From positions 64,136,195 through 64,200,194 of the forward strand of contig CM070562.1 in NCBI GenBank assembly GCA_036346405.1: a stretch of 64,000 bases of DNA, written 5' to 3'. The first letter of the stretch is position 1. The number at the start of each line of letters is the position of its first letter. Below are positions 1 through 10,364 of this stretch, piece after piece. This DNA comes from Phyllostachys edulis. Taxonomy: Eukaryota > Streptophyta > Magnoliopsida > Poales > Poaceae. The notes below the pieces were generated by a model. It saw nothing but the letters and a program-made list of their open reading frames with translations, was not told where the DNA came from and did no database searches. The translations under genes and the position numbers were made by a program.

Positions 1-64
1 GGAGTGGTTCCCGAAGAGATTGTAACTGTTGGGTTCCCCACGATCTTTACCTTAAGCTTGCGGA

Positions 65-72
65 TATAAATA
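65..72 (+). promoter_or_regulatory. TATA box of the antisense aORF
   Basis: TATAAATA lies about 110 bases before the first good ATG (178) of the plus-strand aORF. A C/T-rich leader lies between them. It suggests the aORF had its own promoter, independent of the element's LTR, but there is no expression evidence. Confidence 0.5.
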
Positions 73-177
73 GCCACCGGGGGGGGGTAAACATAGGGTT
101 TTTTACTTTCCCCAACCGTTCCAACTCTCTTGAGCTCTTGCCTCCTCTGCTTCCATTCGAATTGCAATTTTCCCCAA

Positions 178-1128
178 ATGTCTTCGAATCCAACACAAAT
201 CTTTGAAGAAATGGTTGGAGTCGTTTTCAAGTGGGAGAAATCGGAGATGGATGCGGAGAAGATGACTGCTTTGGTTGCTGTAGAGAATATCCCGAAGCGA
301 TCTTTGTCGAAGTGGACCAACACTGAAGGTCAGCACTGGCCGTCGGAAGAGTTAGATAGGATCCCAGTTTTCGAATCCTACTGCAAATGCCGCCTTTGAC
401 TGCCTGCACACCCATTCCTTATGGTCGTCCTTGAGCAATTTGGGTGGAGTTGATAAACTTAGTTCCCAACTCCATCACAATGCTGAGCGTCTTTGTGTAC
501 TTATGCGAGGCATATATGGGAATCCTTCTAGATCTAGACCTCTTCAAGTACTATTATGAAAAGGGTAAGGACCGGTTGATTGCTGGCAGCTGCGGCTTTC
601 AACTCTACGACGAGAAGTCGAAGGAGTATATTCTGATGTTCACCTGGACGGAGGAAGAGATGGTTCTACTGGACCATGACCAAGGACGACAACCTATTCT
701 TCAAGGGCAAGCCTATGGAGAAGAACAAGCCATGGGACTTGGCTCCAGGCAACCTCAACTGTTTAGCTCCTTACATCCAAGCCATCGAAGACTTGAGAGA
801 AGGAGGACTGATGAAATGACACGTGGTGAAGGATTTCATCACATGCCATATTAGCCCCCTGAATAATCAAGCACATCCAATATGGAAGTACTCAGGGGTT
901 AAGGATCCGACCAGTGACTACGAGGAAGATAATTTTATAGTTAACATGTTCTTTTTAATTTATGATTCGAGCACATTTATTGATTGTATCATTCCATTCA
1001 TAGATCTGCCATAGAGGGAGGTTGATGCTTGGGTCAAACTCATCTGCGAGAAGGCCCCTGCGATCACAAAAGGGGCTCCTCGGATATTGTCGGTCGTATC
1101 TGAAGAAGAGAGAACAAGATGCCTAAAG
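178..1128 (+). pseudogene. aORF first part, 'putative gypsy-type transposon' (PF04195-like) domain, broken
   Basis: I recognise the domain common in grass Tat elements by words such as LVPNSIT, SVFVYLCEAY, GSCGFQLY and, after a frameshift, WDLAPGNLNCL. The likely start is the ATG at 178. An in-frame TGA near 397 sits where a glycine codon is expected. Frame changes follow near 440 and 650, and the last part (1016-1128) is readable in yet another frame. The exon seems to end at AAAG/GTAAGC (donor at 1129). Function of the family is unknown; it is carried by retrotransposons in antisense to gag-pol. It is not a host gene. Confidence 0.7.
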
Positions 1129-1197
1129 GTAAGCAATATTTGTGTTGATTTAATCTTTAGGGATTAGCAGTCGTAGTTTTGACCACTTATCAATTAT

Positions 1198-3080
1198 TGT
1201 GGATATCATGGGGATACGCTCATGATCTTAGGATGATGTTACAATTGGTAATGTCGTTATCGGTTGTACGGGCGTTTAAGTCGCGGTACGACCGCAGTGC
1301 GGTAATACCGGCTTGTAGATGGTGGTCGTACCGCATCACGGTTGAACCATTTGAGAAGCGGTATGAAATTTCCAGAGATGATGTTTTTGGAGAGTTTTGG
1401 ATTTCCTTGAGAAGCGGTACGACCGCAGTTCTATGAGCGGTACGACCGTGATGCGGTAGTACCAGCTCTTACTTGGCGGTTGTACCGATTCTATTTTGAA
1501 GTTCGGCCATTTTGGAGAAATGGTTTTGGGTTAGGTCAAGTTCATGGGTTTCATGGCATATGTGTTACATGATGTATGTTTTGACTAACGTGGGTCAAGT
1601 TGTGAAGAACTTGTTTCCGGAATCGATTTCTTTGTCTATTGTTGTGGAGGTTGCTTGGAGGTCAACGACGGTCAACGGCGAGGATGATCGGGACTAAGCT
1701 TGGAGAGCTGAGGTCCAAAATGATCGGGGATGTCGGGTGAGGTCAGTAGAGTCAAGCATGGCGCAAGAGGGACAAAGGTGACCGAACGGGCAGATCGGTG
1801 CAACGGGTTGGATCAAGCGGCGCGGGGGTCGGTGCAAGTGCCATGGTGGTTTCGGTGGGAGCTGGATGGGAGAGACTTGCCGACATGATGAGAGCTGCTG
1901 GATCAACCTACACGTGGCGAAGCATGGGAGGTGCTTCACGAAGATGGGACTCGGTCTTCGAAAAAGATCGAAAAGGGGCATTTTGGTAATTTTACCAAAT
2001 ACCACCTTGGTGAACTTTTGCCAACCCTCGGCGCAAGATGGTGCGTGGAGAAGTGGATTAGGTCAAGAGGAGATGAAGACGACGCTTTAAAATACGTGCG
2101 TGTGTGACCCGTCTGTGTTGGGCCTTAACGGGAGCCCATTAGGGTTCAATCTTCTAGAAAGTCTAAGCCTCCACTATAAATAGAGGAGGGAGGTGGCTGC
2201 ACCCCCTCAACCCTTTCATTACTTGTAAACCCTAGTTTTGGTTTTGAGCTTAGGGAGTTGATAGTTGGAGGTTAGGGTTCTAGAGAGTTGGATTTGATTT
2301 CGTGCTCATGTATTGAGTCTTTGTCCTCCATTGATGGAGTGGCTGTAAACCAATACCATATCAAATCAATCCAAAGAATGTCATCTCAAAGATGAGTTCA
2401 TTTGCTTTCTTTCTCTCTATTTGGTGATTTAGGGTCTTTCTTTGATCCGCGAGTTTTTGCTTAGTTTCTTGCTATGATCTAACTTGCTGTGATATGTGGG
2501 AACCCATCTAGGTTCATCTTGATCATCAACCACCCACGAGCAAGTCTCTAGATCATATTTTGCATTCGGCTCGATTTTTGAACCACCTTCGTTCAAATTG
2601 AAAAAGATAGAAACTTTGGCATGGATCTCTGTGATCTTTGATTAGAATAGGTTCCTAATATCTTTAGGAAGGTGTGGTTCAAATTTCGTGGAGTTTGGCC
2701 AAGTGGATCAAAAGTTGTGCCACTTTTAGTTTTCGTCGTCGGGCTGTTCCAGGGAAATCAGTTCAACCACCCTTATAACTGTGGTTCAACCGATCATTGG
2801 TTGAACCGCTCGTTTGCCTGCGGTTGTACCGATCATTGGTACAACCGCTCATATAACTGTGGTTGAACCGATTTTGATTTCTTGACCTATCTTTGTGTCT
2901 CATTGATTGCTATGCTTGGGGTTTTTTATTAGGATTCAATACAAGGCTTCCGCTATACTTGTAGATTGATCTTCATAGCTTTCATAGCTATCGGAGTGAC
3001 ATTGGTGTTGAATCCAAATCAAAGTGAAAAAGTGAGTGTGCTCCTATTCACCCCCCTCTAGTCGCCTTTCCGATCCAACA
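1198..3080 (+). repeat. 5' LTR of the copia element
   Basis: Starts TGTGGATATC and ends GATCCAACA just before the primer site. It holds two palindrome clusters: GCGGTACGACCGC-like words at 1268-1490 and GGTTGAACC/GGTACAACC words at 2757-2875. The TATA box is at 2175. Compared with the 3' LTR it has a deletion of about 36 bases near 1255-1270. Confidence 0.95.
2175..2182 (+). promoter_or_regulatory. TATA box in copia 5' LTR
   Basis: TATAAATA, flanked by CCTCC on the left and GAGGAGG on the right, so the box lies in the loop of a short inverted repeat. The same arrangement is in the other LTR at 11379. Confidence 0.75.
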
Positions 3081-3082
3081 AG

Positions 3083-3094
3083 TGGTATTAGAGC
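3083..3094 (+). promoter_or_regulatory. Primer binding site (initiator tRNA-Met type)
   Basis: TGGTATTAGAGC, two bases after the 5' LTR end. It differs at one base from the usual plant copia site TGGTATCAGAGC. Confidence 0.9.
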
Positions 3095-3138
3095 CCGGTT
3101 AGTTCAATCTTGATCTTAACCAGTCACTGAACTTGGTG

Positions 3139-5420
3139 ATGGATAAGTACTCGACCAAGCCGCATGTCTTCGATGGGCTCGACTATGCCTATTGGAAGAA
3201 TCGCATGCGAGTCTTCCTTGAGAGCGAAGGACAAGCTATGTGGGAGGTTGTTCGAGCCCCACTCGTTTTGCCGAAGTTGCTTCACGGCCCGTGATCCTTT
3301 TGGCTAACAACAACAAGGCAAAGAACCTTCTATATGCTGGGCTTGGTAGACAGGAGTACGATAGGATTTGCAACCTTGCGACCGCACATGAGATTTGGCA
3401 CACCCTCGAAACTTACCATGAGGGATCATCTCAAATCAAGCAAGTGTGCCAGACGGTCTACAAGCGAGAGTATAACAATTTTGAGATGCGTCCTGGTGAG
3501 AGCATCGATGATGTTTTTACTCGCTTTAACAAGGTGATCAATCAGATAAGAGCTGTTGACATTGAGTATTCTCAATCTGAGAATGCCACCCACCTCTTGG
3601 CTGCAATCAACACCAAGGAGTGGGAGATCAAGGCTACTGCCATTGAGGAGAACGTTGATCTCTCTACTCTCACTTTCGAGCTGCTTTATAGCAAGCTCAA
3701 AACTCATGAGATCAAGAGAGGTAGCCTTCCTAAGAAGGATAACATGGCTTTGGTGGTGATCCTCAAAGGACTCTGATGGTTCTTCCGAGTCTTCTTACGG
3801 TTTTCTCTTTCTTGTTTATCTCTGCTGTTCAAGGAGAAGAGTTTGAGAGTCTTCCTGAGGCTGATTTAGCTCTTTTAGTCAAGAAAGTCACACGGACATA
3901 TAACAATGTTAGAAACAAGAAGAGAGGTGGCCCTGTGACATGCTATGAGTGTGGAGAGCTATATCATATCGAACAAAGCGCCCTAAGTGAAAGGTAAGAG
4001 CAATCACAAGGAGAAAAAGCCAACTTGGAAGAAGCCTCAAGAGAACAAGCCCAAGTACAATGCTGCCAAGCTCATGAAGGCCGCTCACCGGGTCCTTGCC
4101 GCTTTTGGAGAGCAATCCATGAGCGATGTGGACTCCGGGAGCGAGGAGGACAAGGAGGAGGAGCTCCCTCAAGACAAAAAAGGGAAGGCCAAGGACTTCA
4201 CCGGCATGTGCTTCATGGCCGACATCGTCGACATCAATGACAATGATGAGGTATCTCCCTCCTATGATGTTCTTTCTGCTAGATGCGATGACATGTTTGA
4301 GCAACTCATGAGTCAGGATAAGGCCTTAGAGTTTACCATGGCTAGGAACAAGGACTTAGAGTCACAAGTAGATAATTTGACATTAGAATTTACAAATGCT
4401 AAGACTCTTGAATCGATGAATGTTCCTCTTGCCATGCTTTACATTCGAATTTGCTAAGCGCAATCTGCTCATGATATTGCTTTGCATCAACTTGAAAATG
4501 CTAGGGTGAGCTAATTGATGTTAAATCTGCTCCCTGTGAAAAATGCTTAGAGTCTAGCAAGTTGGATGCTTCTGGTAATATTAAATCTAGCTTTTGCTCT
4601 TTCTACATAGAACGTGAACATGAAGTTAAGGACATTTTAGAAGTAGTTAGAGCTAAATATGCCAAGCTTAAGGACACAATTGAGTCTACACCTTGTGCTT
4701 CTTGTGTAGCCTATAAGCTTGAAGTTGCTCATCTTAAGGAGAAACATGCTAGAGCCATTAAGGCCAAGACTTGTGAATCATGTGTTATCTTTGGAAAAGA
4801 AAATGCTTACCTTAAGGATACACTAGAAAAATTCTCTAAAGGTAAGAAACTGTTAAACATGATTCTAGACACGTCTAAATCTCCTTATAAGAAGTAAGGT
4901 TTAGGATACAACTCTGCCCAGGACACATCCAAGCCTAATATCATTCAGGTCTTGGAAAAAGGCTTAGTTGAATTCAAAACCCAACCTGCCAAAACTGTTT
5001 TTAAATCTGCAGGGTTTGTCCAACCTTCTTTTGAGGCAAAAGGTGCTTCTCCCAGTGGTACCAAATACCATTGCACCTATTGCAAGAAGAGTGGACATTT
5101 GGTAGAGTTCTGTTGGCGTAGATTGAAAAATGCTAGGAGAAATATTGCTAGAATTTTATCTCATCAACCTAGAGCTTTTATGAGACATGGTCACTTAGAA
5201 AATAAGAAACCTGGACTAGGATTTGTTTCACATGCTCATCATGTTTCTAGACAAGATGCTTCTCATGTTAAAGTAATCATTGCTCATAATAGAACTCCTA
5301 ATAAAATCAAGGATAACACTTCTGCTTTGCATACTACTCGCAGACGTGTGTCTCAGTACTGGGTTCCTAAGTCGCTTTTAACTAACCCTATATTGAGACA
5401 CATCGTTTTTTTATGCCTTG
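3139..5420 (+). pseudogene. copia gag (Sirevirus type), frameshifted
   Basis: Starts at the ATG at 3139 (MDKYSTKPHVFDGLDYAYW), the usual opening of grass copia gag. A frame change near 3280 moves to the frame of 3240-3776, and more breaks occur near 3776, 3990, 4457 and 4900. Two zinc knuckles are visible. One near 3940 (CYECGELYH) lacks its last cysteine; one near 5070-5115 has the complete CX2CX4HX4C spacing. Between them is a charged, coiled-coil-like stretch with repeated CxxC pairs (CEKC, CASC, CESC; 4540-4790), a trait I associate with Sirevirus gag. The intact protein would bind RNA and form the virus-like particle. This copy cannot make it. Confidence 0.85.
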
Positions 5421-5439
5421 ATTTTTTAGGATCGCCGCG

Positions 5440-5597
5440 GAAGGAGGAAGAACACGTGACTCGTCGACTCCGGCTGTTCATGCCACATGACCGGAGACTC
5501 AAGATGGTTCACTTCCTTCACGCGATCGACGGGTGATGACTTCATCACCTTTGGAGATGATACACAAGGGTGAATTGAAGGAACGAGATCAATCAAG
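5440..5597 (+). pseudogene. copia protease remnant
   Basis: The aspartic protease active-site word DSG (5466-5474) lies within LVDSGCS followed by HMTGD, the usual copia form. An in-frame TGA lies just upstream and the frame differs from gag, so the polyprotein is interrupted. Confidence 0.75.
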
Positions 5598-6737
5598 GTG
5601 AATGACAGATTCATCTTGAAGGATGTCGCCCTTGTGGATAAGCTACGGTACAACTTGCTTTCTGTTTCGCAGCTTCTTGATGATGGCTACGAAACTCGTT
5701 TTAAGAAAAATGCTTGTCGTGTGCTTGATTCTGTCGGTGAGCTTGTTTTTGGGATTTCTAGAGTTGGTACAATCTTTAGAGCTGATTTTTCTGAATCCCT
5801 TGCGGGATCTCTCAAATGTTTAATTGCATCTTCTTCTGATATCTGGCTTTGGCACCGACGTTTGGGGCACATTGGTTTTGATCATCTGACACGAGTTAGC
5901 GGCCTTGATCTCATGAGAGGTTTGCCTAAACTCAAAAGTATCGAGGATCTTTGATGTGCGCCTTGTAGGCATGGCAAGCAAGTTGCCACCTCACACCCTT
6001 CATTGACTATGGTCATGACTGACGGACCAGGACAGTTGCTTCATATGGATACTATTGGTCCTGTTAGGGTTCGGTCAGTCGGTGGCAAATGGTACATTCT
6101 TGTCATGTTCGATGATTTTTCGAGATATTCTTGGGTGTTCTTTCTTGCTTCGAAGGATGAGGCTTTTGATCATTATCATGATCTTGTTCTTCGTTTGGCT
6201 TCTGAACTTCCTGGTGCCTTGAGAGCGATCCGTAGTGACAATGGCACGGAGTTCAAGAATACTTCTTTTGCCTCTTTTTGTGCTGAGCGCAGTATTGAGC
6301 ATCAATTCTCTTCTCCACACATCCCTCAACAAAATAGCGTTGTGGAAAGGAAGAACAGGACCCTAGTCGAGATGGTTAGGACGATGCTAGATGAGTATAG
6401 CACACCGAGGAGCTTTTGGGCCGAAGCTATTGCTATAGCTTGCCATATTTCAAACCGTGTCTTTTTGAGACCGTTTTTGGGCAAGACTTCTTATGAGCTT
6501 CGATTTGACAGAAAACCCTCTGTTTCGCATTTTCGAGTCTTTGGATCGAAGTGTTTCATTTTGAAAGCAGGAAACCTAGATAAATTTGAATCAAGGAGTT
6601 GTGATGGTTTATTTCTGGGTTATCCTGTTCATTCGAGGGGCTTTCGGGTTTTCAATGTTGAAACTAACATTGTCCAGGAGACATGCAATGTCACTTTTGA
6701 TGAGACTAGCCACGAGCTAGATCCAGATGTTTGGTGA
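5598..6737 (+). pseudogene. copia integrase, split by one in-frame stop
   Basis: The zinc-finger part (HRRLGHIGFDHL, 5850-5890, with the CAPC pair at 5955-5966) and the catalytic core are in one frame, cut only by a TGA at 5952-5954. The core shows the three acidic residues in LHMDTIGP, IRSDNGTEF and VVERKNRT. It would cut and join the cDNA ends into the genome. The domain ends at 6737 with a TGA followed by a frame change. Confidence 0.88.
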
Positions 6738-7727
6738 CTTACTGGTGTGACAGAGAGCATTTTTGTTGAAGAAGAAGAGGGCGAACTTGATCTGCTCCTC
6801 CACTGTTCTTGATGTTCTGTGCAAGTGTCCAAGCTCGAGAACACCTCTGTCGCTTCACCTCCAATTGAGGCTCCTCTGCGACTTCTTCATCAGCAGTACC
6901 TGCGGAGGTCGAGGAGACGCTATCTCCCCCAGGGCGCTCTTTTGCACATTCAGAAGCAACACCCTCCGGATCAGATGATTGGCAATCTCCATGAGCGAGT
7001 CACTCGCTTCAGGTATCATGATCCGAGTCTTTTCTCTTACTCTGCATTTGTAGCTTCTTTTGAACCCAAAGATATATCACATGCTTTATCTGATGCTAGT
7101 TGGGTCAATGCCATGCATGAGGAGTTAGAAAATTTTGAAAGGAATAAAGTTTGGAATCTTGTAGAACCTCCTAGTGGTCATAATGTTATAAGAATCCGTT
7201 GGGTGTTCAAAAATAAACAAAATGAGGATGGTTATGTGGTTAGAAACACGGCTAGATTGGTAGCTCAGGGCTTTAGCCAGATTGAGGGGTTAGATTTTGA
7301 TGAGACCTTCGCTCCTGTTGCTAGATTAGAAGCCATTCGCATTCTGCTTGCATTCGCTGCTTCTAAGGGCTTTCGATTATTTCAAATGGATGTCAAGAGT
7401 GCCTTTTTGTATGGTTTTATAGAGGAGGAAGTATATGTTAGGCAACCCCCTGGCTTTGAGAATTCCAAGCACCCAGATCGTGTTTTTAAGTTATCCAAAA
7501 CCTTGTATGGTCTTAAGCAAGCCCCTAGAGCTTGGTATGATAGGCTTAAGATTTTCTTGCTTAAGAATGATTTTGAAATGGGAAAGGTAGATAAGACTCT
7601 TTTCATTCTTAGGCATGGCAATGACTTCCTGCTTGTTCAGATTTATGTTGATGATATTATTTTTGGTGGTTCCTCTAATGCTCTTGTTTCGCTTTTTACG
7701 AGACCATGTCTAGTGAACTTGAGATGA
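6738..7727 (+). pseudogene. copia reverse transcriptase
   Basis: A long open frame from 6819 holds the copia RT sequence, with RWVFKNKQNEDG, ARLVAQGFSQ, FAPVARLEAIR, QMDVKSAFLYG and LYGLKQAPRAWY. The catalytic YVDD is intact at 7644-7655. The first 80 bases are out of frame with the integrase, and the frame is lost again at 7727 just after the finger/palm region. It copies element RNA to cDNA in an active relative. Confidence 0.9.
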
Positions 7728-8594
7728 GCATGATGGGAGAACTCAATTACTTTTGGGGCTACAAATCAAGCGATTGCAAGGAAGGATCTTCATCCATCAA
7801 GCGAAGTACACCAAGGATTTGCTCAAGCGTTTTGAGATGGGTGATCGCAGTTTATCGCCACTCCCATGGCGACTTCGACTGCTTTGGATCCAGATGAGGA
7901 AGGAGAAGCCGTGGATCAACGCGAGTACCGCAGCATGATCGGCTCCCTCCTGTACTTGACGGCCTCAAGATCGGACATCCACTTCGCAGTCTGCCTCTGC
8001 ACGAGGTTTCAGGCGTCACCGAGGACTTCACATCGCCAAGCCGTTAAGCGCATCTTCAGGTATTTACACTCTACCCTCCAGTATGGCATTTGGTTTTCCT
8101 GCTCTTTTTCGTTGTCCATTCGGGGGTTTTTTGATTCTAATTTTGCGGGTTGTCGGCTAGATAGGAAGAGTACATCTGGCATATGTCATTTCTTAAGCAC
8201 TTCTCTTATCTCTTGGTCATCTAGGAAGCAGTCTTCTGTTGCACAATCCACTGTTGAAGCTGAATATGTAGCTGCTGCTATTTGCTGTAGTCAGATTTTG
8301 TAGATGGTGTCCACTCTCAAGGACTTTGGGTTAGCTTTTGATAGTGTTTCTCTTTTCTGTGATAACACTTCTGCTATTAACATTGCTAAGAACCCAGTGC
8401 AACATTCTAGAACCAAGCACATAGACATTCATTATCACTTCCTTAGAGACCATGTTGAGAAAGGTGATATTGTGCTGCATTTTGTGGAATCTGAGGCTCA
8501 GTTAGCTGATATCCTCACCAAGCCTTTAGACCCAACAAGGTTTGCCACCTTGAGGAGTGAGTTAGGGGTAATTTATCCCTATGGGTTGGTTTGA
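7728..8594 (+). pseudogene. copia RNase H and end of pol
   Basis: After a broken stretch (7728-7865), an open frame shows RSDIHFAV, FRYLHSTLQYG, DRKSTSG, VEAEYVAAA and, after a stop at 8301-8303, DNTSAINIAKNPV and HIDIHYHFLRDHV. The stop is TAG where the family has TGG (W). The last residues lead to the pol stop at 8592-8594. RNase H would degrade the RNA strand during cDNA synthesis. Confidence 0.88.
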
Positions 8595-9275
8595 GGGGGA
8601 GTTTGATCTTTTCTGATCTCACCTTGTTCATTTGATCTTTTCTTGATTTTCTTTTGAACTAGTTGATCTTTTTGATCTTTTTAGGCTTTTTAGGCCTTTT
8701 GAGCTTTTCTTGCATCTCATTGTATCATATTGCATTCATATGAAAAACACAAAAAGATACATTGTGCTTTTATACTTATCTTCTAAAATTGATGAAGCTT
8801 TGCTTATTACCCTTTGGAGCTTTAGTATCTCAATTCTTGCTCAATGCCATGTCTAGTTCTTTGACTTGCTAGAATTATCATGCTTTCACATGTGTAGCTA
8901 AGTCTTTACTGTATGAGCTAGAATTCTAAAACAACCATAACCTAAAAACTGTAATTTGTGGATGTTTTAGCTAGTTGCGCAATTAGTGCTCCTTTTGTGA
9001 CATTGGCCCTGTCAAAATTGCTTTGTTAGCTCTTGAATCTAAAATTGATCATTACTTGAGCTTCTTGTGCTTCTGAGAATCTAAAAATTGCTCTTGTGCC
9101 AATGAAAAATAAAAATTCAATTTCATGATTGTCTTATGTTTAAATTGTGCCAAACTACTCTCACGAGACTGCATGTCAAAGACATGAACTTGGAGATAGT
9201 TTGATGATCCAGACGATCTCATGGGGACTGCTTGTCAAAACTGACATGAACCTCAAGATTTGTCGCCCTGTTACA

Positions 9276-9424
9276 AGCTTAGGAAGAGTTTGTAGATGGC
9301 TCCTAGTCCAGGATCTTCTTCACTAAGATATACCTTTAATCAACTTCTGGTCGAAGCTTAGGAAGAGTTTGTGGATGGCTCCTAGTCCAGGATCTTTTCA
9401 CTAAGTTAGACCATTAGTCAACTT
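9276..9424 (+). repeat. Tandem duplication, 79-base unit
   Basis: The unit beginning AGCTTAGGAAGAGTTTGT at 9276 recurs at 9355 with few changes. Both contain GGCTCCTAGTCCAGGATCTT. It lies in the non-coding tail. Confidence 0.85.
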
Positions 9425-10353
9425 CAATATTCACTGCAAATGAAAAAGTGTTTAAAAATGGGCGTTTGAGAAAATTGAGCAAAATGATTCATTGCAGGAC
9501 CTGTTTGTCTCTTAATGTGGTCATTGTTAGCTTTTTGATCTCACATTGACATTTTGACATGGCCAGTATCATTTTAGGATCCCTGTTGATGAACTTGCTA
9601 CATTTGAAGTGTTGCTTAAAATGCTAAAATTCATTGCTTTACTTTGAGCCTTCGAGCTTAGCTTTGATATATATATGTCTTATCATGATCTTGTTAGCAC
9701 TGTTAGGCTTGATATGTTGTTTGTGCAATATTAGAAATGCTAGCTGGTTCTTTTGAGTAATCTCCAAAGCTTCTTGTAATCAAAAATTGAAAAATACAAA
9801 AAAAAATTTGAAGCCACTCCATTGCATTTCATGCATGCTCCTTCTTATGTTTTTTTTCTCATTCTGCATTTGTTATCTCTGGACGAGAGGTAGACGTGAT
9901 TCCTTGATGACTCCATTGTCAAAGGGGGAGAAGATGGTTGAAAAAGGGGAGTTACGAAAAAGGGGGAGCTACTTAGAGAAGAATTGAAAATTTGAGATTT
10001 TCTGAAATTTGAGGATCATAGTGAGGGGAAGTTTTTTATTTGCACTTTTTTGGTCTTATTACTACTTCTGGACTTGAATTGCAATTCTTTATCCTCACAA
10101 TGATCAAAGGTCATATCGAACAAATGTTCTTTCATATGGACCTTAAGTGAGATTTTGACTCTTTCTGGAAATCGAAGCTTTCTCGCTTTCTTTTACCGTA
10201 TCTCACTTGCCTATGCTATTCTGAACCCAACTTGGTCATTTCCAGTGCTTTCTCTTGCATTTGGACCAAGTTGTGCCTTTGCGCGAAAACGTCGAGTTTT
10301 TACTTTTCAAACCTCAAAATTTGCATTTGTGAGAAATTGCCAATGTGTTCATC

Positions 10354-10363
10354 AAGGGGGAGA
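10354..10363 (+). promoter_or_regulatory. Polypurine tract of the copia element
   Basis: AAGGGGGAGA ends one base before the 3' LTR. Similar tracts at 9921-9931, 9941-9951 and 9957-9968 are extra copies, as known from Sireviruses. Confidence 0.88.
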
Positions 10364-10364
10364 T

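Larger units (their letters stand above)
8595..10364 (+). other. Non-coding 3' tail of the copia element
   Basis: 1.77 kb between the pol stop and the 3' LTR, without a convincing gene. Sireviruses often have an env-like ORF or a long non-coding stretch here. I see only short ORFs (the longest is about 80 codons), so any extra ORF is lost. Polypurine tracts recur at 8593, 9921, 9941, 9957 and 10354. A 79-base direct duplication is at 9276-9424. Confidence 0.75.
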
